The notes beneath the pieces were generated by a model. That model saw only the letters and a program-made list of their open reading frames with translations. It was not told the origin of the DNA and searched no databases. A stretch of 64,000 bases of DNA from Toxorhynchites rutilus septentrionalis (Eukaryota; Arthropoda; Insecta; Diptera; Culicidae). The stretch is from contig NC_073746.1 in the NCBI RefSeq assembly GCF_029784135.1, positions 103,556,515 through 103,620,514 on the forward strand, given 5' to 3'. Below, one piece after another: positions 46,985 through 56,600 of this stretch (within the stretch, counting starts at the first letter, position 1; each line of letters begins with the position of its first letter). The position numbers were made by a program, and so were the translations under genes.

Positions 46985-47352
46985 AAAATGTTATCTCAGT
47001 CAGCTCGCGCAGTCCGAAGCCGCCGGACGCAAAGTTGTTCGTGTCCGTTATTGTGTTGGAACAATACCGTTATCGGTTTCGCTGAAGTGATTGTTTCGCC
47101 CTAACGGGGTTTCCTTTATTGCGAGAGTGAAGTGATAAGTAATCACAACCAACGGAAAGGAGAAGTCCTCCACTGCGGGCGCTGTGAGCGTGTGCCGTTC
47201 CATCGTCATCGTATTGTGGTGCGATACACCATTGCTGTTGTGCCAAGCGATCATCACGTGGTTCGATTGGAGCACCGTTACAAATCATCCGCACCGTGCG
47301 CTTCAAGTATTTAAGTATATATATATTAGGTTAAGGATTTAAAAAAAAACAG
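46985..47352 (+). mobile_element. LINE 5'UTR-like retroposed piece
   Basis: GC-rich, starting near CAGTCAGCTCGCGCAGTCCG. It has GTGGTGCGATACACCATT followed by TTGTGCCAAGCG, closely similar to the 5'UTR of LINE Y (GTGGTGTGATACACCATTTC and TTGTGCCGAGCG, about 51741-51772). It ends in AT repeats and nine A at 47340-47349. No coding sequence follows. Confidence 0.6.
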
Positions 47353-47355
47353 GAA

Positions 47356-48470
47356 GTGGGTTATATCTATGGTATAACCGCAAGGGTGACGTAGGACTAT
47401 CGTTGATTTAGAGATCATTTGTTTGAAGTTGAATCTAAATCCATCCTGAATGAATGAATAAATAAATATTTGGGTGACTTCAAAAACGAGAGTGTTACGT
47501 TGGAGACTCAAGGTTTTATGCATCCAATATTGGACATAAAAAACCTTGTTCTGAAGAATAATCTTCAGAAGCTTTCCTGCTAACTGCACTTGATTGACAA
47601 ATCACAAAACCAAATGTATGTGGTCGCAGTATTATATGGATAGAAAACATTAAAATAAACTCGCTTGAATGTAATTTTCAATTCCAAGGGGAACTGGCAG
47701 ATTATTTTTCAGCAACGATCATTTTTTTCCAGGTTTCCTCTCGATAACCAGCAAACGAAAAGAGTTGCGCGCGTCTATGTGTGTGTGTGGCGGCTGCTTC
47801 TATGTCTTCCCGAGGAACCGTATTTCGATGCTGATACTCTCTTGGTCCCCCCCTTTCGTAACGCAATTTCCTATCTCTAATAAACAGAAAGTAACGCAAC
47901 ATCTACCCCCTCCCCCCTTATCGCGTTACGTAATTTGTGCACGACGCCTCACGAAAAATGAATCGGTTTCACCACCAGAATATCATTTCAGTATGCTTTT
48001 CGTGCGTGATTGAATCGAGAGAAGGTGTGGTTTACGATGGCAATTTGGAAGGCAAACTAGAGGAGAATGAACTCTGAGTATGAAAACTTCGGCGACTGAG
48101 CAATAATCGATTGAAAATTATATAATTTTCGCGATACGAAACATTTTCCGTTTTTCATGTTATGCATCCAATATTGGATACGAAAATATCCTACTGATGG
48201 GAAAGAATAATCTTCAGAAGCTTTCCAGCTAATTACACTTGATTGAAAAATTACGAAATCAAATGTATTTGGTCGCTGTGTTCGCCATATAATTAGAAAA
48301 CATTAAAATAAACTCTTTCGCATGGATGTATTCTTCAATTCCCAGGGAACTGGCAGATTATTTTTCAGCAACGATTAGATCTTTCCGGAATTTTCTCGAT
48401 GCTGTATGGCATCCAAACGAAAATTCTCGTTTCAGTTTAGCCTGCAAAAAACTTTTCTAAACTCTAATCC
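47356..48470 (+). repeat. repeat R-related modules, two partial copies
   Basis: Starts GTGGGTTATATCTATGGTAT and GGTGACGTAGGACTA. The module TTATGCATCCAATATTGGA ... TTCAGAAGCTTTCC ... AACTGGCAGATTATTTTTCA occurs at 47514-47720, again at 48155-48380, and once more at 57935-58140. The second copy runs straight into the first H3 pseudogene. No ORF. Confidence 0.6.
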
Positions 48471-48480
48471 ATCAAATTTG

Positions 48481-48497
48481 GAGCCCTGAAAAGGGCC
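48481..48497 (-). terminator. histone 3' stem-loop (H3 pseudogene 1)
   Basis: Minus-strand GGCCCTTTTCAGGGCTC: a 6-bp stem with a TTTT-C loop, the processing signal of replication-dependent histone mRNA. It lies 24 bp past the H3 coding remnant. Confidence 0.88.
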
Positions 48498-48521
48498 GAT
48501 GATTATATGCTAAGCTAATAT

Positions 48522-48885
48522 AGCACCCTCTCCTTGGATTCGATGGGCCAGCTGAATGTCCTTGGGCATGATGTGACGCGTTTTGCGTGGATAGCACACA
48601 AATTTGTATCTTCGAATAAGCCTCCTGCAGCGTCATAACCGCGGAAATTTGGAAGCGCAAGTCGGTTTTGAAGTCCTGAGCAATTCCACGATCCAAAAGC
48701 TGCAAAGGTAGCTTGCGGATCAGCAACTCGATCGACTTCCGATAGCGATGAATTCCACGCAAAGTTCCCGGTCGATAGCGATGTGGCTTCTTCACCTATC
48801 CTGCGGCTGGTGCGCTTATCCGAGCTGCTTTCGTGTGCCTTACCACTGAAAGACTAACTATCTATCTGCTTGGTCCCAAACAAAC
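48522..48885 (-). pseudogene. histone H3 pseudogene 1
   Basis: The minus strand reads the H3 fold region: [38 protein letters not shown], then a frame change into [25 protein letters not shown] sequence. The N-terminal tail is degenerate (ACCAAGCAG at about 48872; stops in the tail). The segment coding for SEAYLVG after LQEA is missing, as in the two other copies. A TTTATAAA promoter element lies upstream at about 48940-48950. It cannot encode functional H3. Confidence 0.92.
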
Positions 48886-49036
48886 GAGTCGTCACGGTGC
48901 GAGAGTAGAGTAAGAAATGAACGAAAGCAAAGGAAGCGTCATTTTATAAACCATAAAAGTATAGAATCTAAACCCCACCCTTATTATATTCGTTGCATAC
49001 CCTGAGAGAGAAACGAATAACATCGAAGTAAGTATA

Positions 49037-49261
49037 CAGTAATGTATTTGAATCCGGACACTTTGCGTTACATTTAATACCATACCGCAGCCACAACATT
49101 TTCTGCATGTTGAATTAATGCGATTGATAAGTAACTATCAAGAAACTATCAGTAACTATATTAGCAACTATTAATCGCATAAATTCAACATGAAAAAAAT
49201 GTTATGGCTGTGGTATGATATTGAATGCAATGCAAAGTGTCCGGATTCAAAAGCATTACTG
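49037..49261. mobile_element. 225-bp palindromic MITE, TA duplication
   Basis: The two halves are near-perfect inverted copies of about 105 bp beginning CAGTAATG(T/C)(A/T)TTTGAATCC. They are flanked by TA at 49035-49036 and 49262-49263. A Tc1/mariner-type non-autonomous element able to fold into one long hairpin. It sits upstream of H3 pseudogene 1. Confidence 0.92.
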
Positions 49262-49494
49262 TAAAAAAGAGTTAACTCGACTGAAATTTTTTCGGTTCGG
49301 CCTGCAAAAACGAAATTAAGAGCCCCCGCCGACTGCAGACTGACTTGTCGACCGATAGTTCGGTCGGCTTCTTAATCAGTACGGAGAAAAAAAGTCTGTA
49401 GTGTACAGCATAATGCATAGACGTAAGTATGAGCTTCCCCATCTCACATTCCAATAAGATTAATGGGTTTCCAAGTGGGCGCGCTACATACGGA
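49262..49494. other. unassigned
   Basis: No element or gene recognised. Confidence 0.35.
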
Positions 49495-49640
49495 TACGAA
49501 TGATTTCAATAACCTGTTTTCGAAGCTATCATTAAGCTATTGAAACAATTTTTCGACTCAATAAATAGCAATCATATAACTCTTGGACATTTTATCTTTT
49601 GTATGAAATGATTATTATACTGTTCCGTTGATCCGAAGCA
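49495..49640 (-). repeat. repeat R fragment
   Basis: GATTTCAATAACCTGTTTTC ... TATTGAAACAA ... GACATTTTATCTTTTGTATG matches 58440-58560 and, inverted, 8920-9020. Confidence 0.65.
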
Positions 49641-49934
49641 GAATGAATCACGCTTAAAGAAGGAATGGATTTTTTCTTGGAATTTAGTCAGCAGAAATAA
49701 TGCCCTTTCCCAACAATTAAAAACGACAAACGGTAAACAGTTTCATCAAAGTGATTTCTTCGATATGGGGATATATTCACTACATCATGTCATATATTTC
49801 ATATTTTTCATTATGAAATCCATATCCATGGCACCTATCGCTATCGAATTATCATCGACACCGCGATTTTCGCTAAATGCTCCTTTCAGTTCGGCCTGTA
49901 AAAAACTTTTCTGAACTCTAATCCATCAAATTTG

Positions 49935-49951
49935 GAGCCCTGAAAAGGGCC
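49935..49951 (-). terminator. histone 3' stem-loop (H3 pseudogene 2)
   Basis: Same GGCCCTTTTCAGGGCTC stem-loop on the minus strand. Confidence 0.88.
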
Positions 49952-49976
49952 GTTGATTATATGCTAAGCTAATATA

Positions 49977-50326
49977 GCACGCTCTCCTCGGATACGATGG
50001 ACCAGCTGGATGTCCTTGGGCATGATGTGACGCGTTTTGCATGGATAGCACACAAATTGGTATCTTCTAATAAGCCTCCTGCAGCGTCATAACCGCGGAA
50101 CTTTGGAAGCGCAAGTCGGTTTTGAAGTCCTGAGCAATTCCACGAACCAAATGCTGCAAAGGTAGCTTGCGGATCAGCAATTCGGTCGACTTCTGATAGC
50201 GACGAATTTCATGCGAAGTTCCCGGTCGATAGCGATGTGGCTTCTTCACGCTTCCTGCGGCTGATGCGCTTATCCGAGCTGCTTTCGTGGTGCCTTACCA
50301 CCGAAAGACTAACGAGCTGTCTGCTT
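49977..50326 (-). pseudogene. histone H3 pseudogene 2
   Basis: The best preserved N-terminus of the three: the minus-strand frame gives [22 protein letters not shown], then after further lesions [30 protein letters not shown] and [17 protein letters not shown]. The SEAYLVG-equivalent deletion and the following frameshift are the same as in pseudogenes 1 and 3. A Lys-to-stop change in the tail and the frameshift rule out function. Confidence 0.93.
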
Positions 50327-50509
50327 AGTCCCGATGAAACGAGTCCTCACGGTGCGAGAGTAGAGTAAGAAATGAACGAAAGCAAGGGAAGTGTCATTTT
50401 ATAAAACATAAAAGAATCGAATGTAAACCCCACCCTCTTTATTGTATAAGCTTACTGTATACTCACGAATATAATAAGGGTGGGATTTAGATTCTATACT
50501 TTTATGGTT

Positions 50510-50517
50510 TATAAAAT
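50510..50517 (+). promoter_or_regulatory. TATA box of H3 pseudogene 3
   Basis: TATAAAAT about 75 bp before the degenerate H3 start; a mirrored TTTATAAAAC serves pseudogene 2 at about 50398. Head-to-head promoters between two histone genes resemble the organisation of true clusters. Confidence 0.5.
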
Positions 50518-50585
50518 GACGCTTCCTTTGCTTTCGTTCATTTCTTACTCTACTCTCGCACCGTGAGGACTCGAGCTGGTTAGTC

Positions 50586-50937
50586 TTTCGCAGACAGCTC
50601 GTTAGTCATTCGGTGGTAAGGCACACGAAGTCAGCTCGGATAAGCGCACTAGTAGCAGGATAGGTGGAGAAGCCACATCGCTATCGACCGGGAACTTCGC
50701 ATGAAATTCGTCGCTATCAGATATCGACCGAATTGCTGATCCGCAAGCTACCTTTGCAGCATTTGGTTCGTGGAATTGCTCAGGACTTCAAAACCGACTT
50801 GCGCTTCCAAAGTTCCGCGGTTATGACGCTGCAGGAGGCTTATTCGAAGATACCAATTTGTGTGCTATCCATGCAAAACGCGTCACATCATGCCCAAGGA
50901 CATCCAGCTGGCCCATCGTATCCGAGGAGAGCGTGCT
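50586..50937 (+). pseudogene. histone H3 pseudogene 3
   Basis: The plus-strand frame from about 50664 reads [28 protein letters not shown], in pieces, to [14 protein letters not shown], then shifts frame over the region equivalent to [15 protein letters not shown] ... RIRGERA. It has a stop in the tail (VAG-stop-VEKPHR) and the shared deletion after LQEA. Mirror of pseudogene 2, at about 97 percent by eye. Confidence 0.93.
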
Positions 50938-50961
50938 ATATTAGCTTAGCATATAATCAAC

Positions 50962-50978
50962 GGCCCTTTTCAGGGCTC
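50962..50978 (+). terminator. histone 3' stem-loop (H3 pseudogene 3)
   Basis: GGCCCTTTTCAGGGCTC on the plus strand, 24 bp after the H3 remnant. Confidence 0.9.
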
Positions 50979-51163
50979 CAAATTTGATGGATTAGAGTAC
51001 AGAAAAGTTTTTTACAGGCCGAACTGAAAGGAGCATTTAGCGAAAATCGTGGTTTCGATAATAATTCGTTACCGATAGGTGCCATGGATATGGATTTCCT
51101 TATGAAGAATATGAAATACATGACATGATGTAGTGAATATATCCGAAGAAATCACTTTGGTGA

Positions 51164-51433
51164 AACTGCATTATAAAATTATTTGTGTACGAATGCCGCA
51201 ATCGATAGTCGACTCTAATTTGCGCTGGGTAATTTCCTCGGAGGACTCGATTCCTCCTTTGAGCATTAAAAATCTCTTTCTGGCAAAACGATGTGGTATG
51301 AATCACATTATTTGAATGATAGAATGAAGAAGTTTTCTGCCAATTTCCTTCAACCTCCAAACGTATCTTTCTCCCGTTTGTCGTTTTCGCGTTCGCTAAT
51401 CCTCTCTCACAACACCCATTTCTAGTTTGAGAA
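51164..51433. other. unassigned flank of LINE Y
   Basis: Nothing recognised. Its last bases, ATTGTTGAGTA (51434-51444), are the left target duplication of LINE Y. Confidence 0.4.
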
Positions 51434-51444
51434 ATTGTTGAGTA

Positions 51445-52040
51445 CATTCAAGTCTGGACAGCGCAAGCAATCAGTCGTTTACTTTCGCGTTCCCGTAATC
51501 GTGATCGAGTGCCGTAAGCTGTTATTAACCTTACTCGCCCTGGTGTTTTTATTATCACGCGTTTACCGTGGTCTTGTGGACATTGTGTTCAACCTCGCAA
51601 TCAGCGAGTGGAGAAGCCGCAACAAGGCCTGCCAAAGTGGCTGGCTTTCATTTCTCGCCAATTCATCGCCATCGCAAATTGGAGTCGGACACGGTGGTCA
51701 GTCGCACGCACACAATATCAGTGTGGAAGAACGCGCTTAGTGGTGTGATACACCATTTCATTTGTGCCGAGCGCCCAACACGCGATCAGCCGATCGCTAA
51801 GTTCAATTGTACTGGTGCATCTCGTGTGAATCGCTGTGAGCGAGAACGTGAGAACGAGCACCGGACTGAAAAGTGCACAATCGCAGCGGCGTCTGCAATC
51901 ATCCGATCGAGCAGCAGCCGTTACCGCAATCATCGCACTGGTGTGCGTTAGCAAGTAGTTTTATTATTTTTTGTTTTTCTTTGTTTTTTTTTATTAGGTT
52001 ATAGGAATCATTCAAACTATTGCAATTATCAGCCACATAA
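51445..52040 (+). promoter_or_regulatory. 5'UTR with internal promoter of LINE Y
   Basis: GC-richer than the flanks; CATTC at +1 is shared with X although the rest of the two 5'UTRs is unrelated. A T-rich tract (51960-51995) precedes ORF1. The related piece at 46985-47352 shares a central block. Internal Pol II promoters without a TATA box are usual for this class of LINE; activity here is inferred. Confidence 0.6.
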
Positions 52041-53639
52041 ATGATGGATGAAGGTGGGGGGTCTTTTAATATGGAGATCTCCTTCGATGACTCCCTTTCC
52101 GTTGCACAAAAAGGTGCCGGAAAGTCGCTTAAGCGCGTTCCGTGTGATACAGAAGAGTCGTCGATTAAAAAGCCCCCCTCTAAGAAATCCACAAACCTCG
52201 CCACTCATCCCCCGAACCCCCCCGTTTTAACTCAACCATCGACCTCGCATTCCTCATCTGTTGCTCCTGATCCCTCTCAACCATCCACCTCATCTCCCCC
52301 CTCTACCGTCCCCGTTCCCGCCCAAACCTCGTCCTCGTCTTCTTCTTCTGTTTTGTCCTCTCCCCGTGTCAAGGTTTATCCAGAGGATGCACCTGGAACT
52401 GGTCCATGGGTTGTTTTCTTCCGGCCCAAACCCAACGGGAAATCGCTGAACGTCATTCAGATTATGAAAGATCTGACAAAAAATTATTCCTCCGTGGTCG
52501 AAATGAGAAAGGTTAGACCGAACAAACTGCGTGTTGTCGTGGCTGATCGGAAGCAAGCTAACGAAATTGTTGTCGACAATAGATTCATCCTAGAATATCG
52601 CGCCTATGTGCCCTGCCATAACGTAGAAATTTCGGGGGTGATTACAGAAACGGGTCTGACGAGCGAATTTATAAAAAAGGGAGATGGCAGATTTAAAAAG
52701 CTTCCTCGGTCGATAGTTAAAATTTTGGACTGCCAACAGTTAGGAAAAGTGTCCCAGGAAGAGGGAAAAACAAAATTCACGCCGTCCGACTCGTTTCGAG
52801 TAACTTTTGCTGGTTCCGCCCTCCCTGACTACGTTATGGTAGACAAATTGAGGCTACCACTGCGACTCTTCGTGCCAAAGCCCATGACTTGCAACAAATG
52901 CAAGTCAGTTGGTCACACAGCAGATTATTGTGCCAACAAGGAGCGCTGTGCCACTTGCGGAGAGCAACATGTGGGGAAATCCTGCAGTGCGACTGAGCAT
53001 AAGTGTCCATATTGCGGAGGATCCCCACACGTGCTCTCAGCTTGTGAAACTTACAAGAGTCGCTGGGAGAAGCAGAAGCGCTCTTTAAAGGAACGCTCGA
53101 AACGTACTTTTGCGGAAATTTTAAAGGGCGCTTCTCCACTGGCTCAACAACAACAACCAATCTCAACACACAATACCTTTTCCGCGTTGCCAGTTGATGA
53201 AATGGAAGCGGACACAGCTAGCGAGGGCACACCGTTTATTTTCAAAGGGAATCCCCGGCGCAAAAATGTGACCACTCCCAAAGTTCAAGAACAAGTCCCC
53301 ACGGTTATATCCTCTGTTAGCTTGCCTAAAAAATCGAGTGCAGCGGACAAGCAAAATCAGGTTCCTCCTGGCTTCCGTGGGAATATTTCATCTTCGAACG
53401 ACCCAGCACTCGAGGGGACATCAAAAACCCCAACTGTCCCTATTTTTCCGTCCAGTTCAACTTCCCAATCGGGATTTATAAAGTTGTCTGACCTTTTGGA
53501 TCAAATCTTCAAGTGTTTTAATGTTTCCGACTCCATCAGAACCATTGTCATCTCAATGCTTCCAGTATTAAAGACAATTTTGCAACAATTGATGCAAACA
53601 TGGCCCCTCCTTGCAATGATTATCTCTCTTGATGTCTAA
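52041..53639 (+). CDS. LINE Y ORF1, CCHC gag-like protein
   Basis: 532 residues. The N-terminal 105 residues are Ser/Pro-rich and low-complexity. The core starts at RVKVYPEDAPGTGPWVVFFR (about 109-128). Three CCHC zinc knuckles follow: C284-C287-H292-C297 (CNKCKSVGHTADYC), C303-C306-H310-C315 and C322-C325-H330-C335. Then come a basic stretch (RWEKQKRSLKERSKRTFAEI), a linker, and a C-terminal hydrophobic segment. By family analogy it binds RNA and accompanies ORF2 protein into the nucleus. ATG at 52041 (MMDEGG) chosen because upstream sequence is UTR-like. Its stop TAA (53637-53639) overlaps the ORF2 ATG. Confidence 0.95.
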   Translation: MMDEGGGSFNMEISFDDSLSVAQKGAGKSLKRVPCDTEESSIKKPPSKKSTNLATHPPNPPVLTQPSTSHSSSVAPDPSQPSTSSPPSTVPVPAQTSSSSSSSVLSSPRVKVYPEDAPGTGPWVVFFRPKPNGKSLNVIQIMKDLTKNYSSVVEMRKVRPNKLRVVVADRKQANEIVVDNRFILEYRAYVPCHNVEISGVITETGLTSEFIKKGDGRFKKLPRSIVKILDCQQLGKVSQEEGKTKFTPSDSFRVTFAGSALPDYVMVDKLRLPLRLFVPKPMTCNKCKSVGHTADYCANKERCATCGEQHVGKSCSATEHKCPYCGGSPHVLSACETYKSRWEKQKRSLKERSKRTFAEILKGASPLAQQQQPISTHNTFSALPVDEMEADTASEGTPFIFKGNPRRKNVTTPKVQEQVPTVISSVSLPKKSSAADKQNQVPPGFRGNISSSNDPALEGTSKTPTVPIFPSSSTSQSGFIKLSDLLDQIFKCFNVSDSIRTIVISMLPVLKTILQQLMQTWPLLAMIISLDV

Positions 53640-56600
53640 TTCAAATAGAGAGGTCGGAGATATCACTGTTTTACAGTGGAATTGTCGTAGTCTTATCCCT
53701 AAATTGGATACATTCAAATTTTTAATTCATAACTTCAATTGTGATGTTTTTGCTCTGTCCGAAACTTGGCTTTCTTCGCGAGATGATATCTCTTTCCACG
53801 ATTTTAATATTATACGCTTGGACCGTGATGATAGATACGGAGGGGTGCTTTTGGGGATCAATAAGAGCCACTCATTTTTTCGAATTGACCTTCCAACTAT
53901 TGGAGGGATCGAAGCTGTTGCTTGTCATGCAAACATCAGAGGCAAAGACCTCTGTATTGTCAGCTTGTATTGGCCTCCGAGAGCTGCGGTTAGCCGCAAA
54001 CAACTTGATGACATGTGCTCACTCCTTCCTGAGCCACGATTGATCTTGGGAGACTTCAACTCTCACGGAACTGCCTGGGGGGAACAGTACGACGACAATC
54101 GTTCATTGTTGATATATGACCTTTGTAACAGCTTTAATATGTCCATTTTGAACACTGGGGAAACAACACGTGTACCTAAACCTCCTGCTAACCCTAGTGC
54201 TCTTGACCTCTCGCTTTGCTCGAATTCACTATCGTTAGATTGCAAGTGGAATGTAATCCAGAACCCCAACGGTAGTGATCACTTGCCAATCAAAATTTCC
54301 ATCACCATTGGGTCGAATTCTTCTGAATCTATAAACATGGCATATGACCTCACAAGACACATTGACTGGAAAAAATATGCGGACGCGATTACTCTAGCCA
54401 TCAATTCCAGAGATGGTTTACCTCCATTGGAGGAGTATAACTTCCTTTCTCGTTTGATATATGACAGCGCGGTTCGCGCTCAAACGAAACCCATCCCAGG
54501 TTCCACCATTCGCCGAAGGCCTCCCAATCCATGGTGGGATAGCCAATGTTCCAAGCTTTATGTAGAAAAATCGAATGCATTTAAAGCTTTTCGGAAACGT
54601 GGAACCCCTGAAAATTTTCAAATGTATTTAGCCCTTGAGAATCAGTTCAAAAATTTGATCAAAGGGAAAAAACGTGCTTATTGGCGAAATTTCGTGGGAG
54701 GTTTGTCACGAGAAACGTCAATGAAAAAATTATGGAAAGTGGCTCGAAACATGCGAAATCGCTCATCAACGAATGAAAGCGAAGAATATTCACATCGATG
54801 GATTTTTAATTTTGCACGGAAGGTTTGTCCTGATTCCGCTCCTGTGCAAAAAATTGTTCGAGACATACCACAAGATAGGTGCGATCTTGATTCCGAGTTT
54901 TCGATGGTAGAATTCTCTCTTGCTCTCCTTTCTTGTAACAATTCGGCTCCAGGATCGGATAGAATTAAGTTCAACTTGTTGAAAAACCTCCCTGGTGTGG
55001 CGAAACATCGCTTGTTGAATTTATTCAATCGGTTTCTGGAACATAATATTGTTCCAGATGATTGGAGACAAGTACGAGTTATAGCTATTCAAAAACCTGG
55101 AAAGCCCGCGTCCGACTTCAATTCGTACCGCCCAATAGCAATGCTGTCTTGTATACGGAAATTGTTGGAGAAAATGATCTTGTTTCGCCTTGATCGATGG
55201 GTTGAAACGAATGGCCTACTCTCAGATACACAATATGGGTTCCGCAGGGGCAAGGGGACGAATGATTGTCTTGCGTTGCTTTCTTCAGAAATTCAAATGG
55301 CTTACGCCGAAAAAAAACAAATGGCTTCAGTATTCTTGGACATAAAGGGGGCCTTTGATTCAGTTTCAATAGAGGTCCTGTCAGACAAATTACACTCTCG
55401 GGGTCTGCCGCCTCTATTGAATAATATGTTATATAACTTGCTTTGTGAGAAACATTTGAATTTTTCTCATGGAGATTCGGCAGTGAGTCGGATCTCTTAC
55501 ATGGGCCTCCCCCAGGGCTCATGTTTAAGCCCCCTTTTGTACAACTTCTATGTAAGCGACATCGACAATTGCCTTACACAAAATTGCAACCTAAGACAAC
55601 TTGCAGATGATGGAGTGGTGTCTGTCGTAGGATCAAACGAATCCGACCTGCAAGAACCCTTACAAGATACTTTGAACAATTTTTCAACCTGGGCCATTGG
55701 GCTAGGGATCGAATTCTCCACGGAGAAAACAGAGATGGTGGTTTTTTCTAGGAAGCATAGACCAGCAAAACCAAAGCTTCAACTTTTGGGTAAACCGATC
55801 ACTCATGCTATGTCATTCAAGTATCTTGGGGTCTGGTTCGACTCCAAATGTACTTGGGGGGCCCATATTAGGTATCTGAGTAAAAAATGTCAACAAAGAA
55901 TAAACTTTCTCCGTACAATTACCGGCACCTGGTGGGGAGCCCATCCCGAAGATCTTATAATGTTGTATCGAACAACTATTCTCTCAGTGATGGAGTATGG
56001 CAGTTTCTGCTTTCAATCAGCTGCCAAAACACACCTCATTAAACTCGAGCGAATTCAGTATCTTTGTCTCCGTATTGCGTTGGGATGTATGCCCTCAACG
56101 CATACCATGAGTCTCGAGGTTTTGGCAGGCCTACTCCCACTAAAAGATCGCTTCAATTTATTATCTCTTCGGTTCCTCATCCGGTGTAAGGTTATGAACC
56201 CATTGGTGATCGGAAATTTTGAGCAGCTTATCGAGCTAAATTTTCATTCTGGATTCATGAGCTCATATCATGAATTCATCACCATGCAGGTTGATCCTTC
56301 TTCGTATATTCCCAACCGTGTTTGTTTTTCTGACTACATCAATTCCTCTGTACATTTTGATCTGTTCATGAAGGAGAAAATCCATGAAATTCCAGATTAT
56401 CTTCGATCGAGGATCGCTCCTACGATCTTCAAAGCAAAGTATGGGCGTGTCAATTGTGATAATATGTACTTTACTGATGGGTCCTCTATGAATGAGTCCA
56501 CAGGATTTGGAGTGTTCAACGTATTTTTTAGCACCTCACACAGTCTTCAGAATCCTTGCTCGGTATATATTGCTGAATTGGCAGCGATATACTGGGCGCT

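Larger units (their letters stand above)
49746..51163. repeat. palindrome of about 1.4 kb containing two H3 pseudogenes
   Basis: Arms 49746-50440 and 50470-51163 are inverted near-identical copies around a spacer of about 30 bp. Each holds, from the centre outwards, an H3 promoter, the H3 remnant, the stem-loop and a common 3' flank ending near TATATTCACTACATCATGTC. Confidence 0.9.

Noticed and set aside
47048..47314. three overlapping ORFs at 47.0-47.3 kb
   Set aside because: Better explained as a GC-rich LINE 5'UTR-like segment.
48472..50987. functional histone H3 genes
   Set aside because: Stops in the tail, a shared deletion after LQEA and a frameshift in every copy.
51435..51951. ORFs of 101 and 127 codons before LINE Y ORF1
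   Set aside because: They overlap in different frames inside the 5'UTR and show no similarity to LINE proteins; X has no counterpart.
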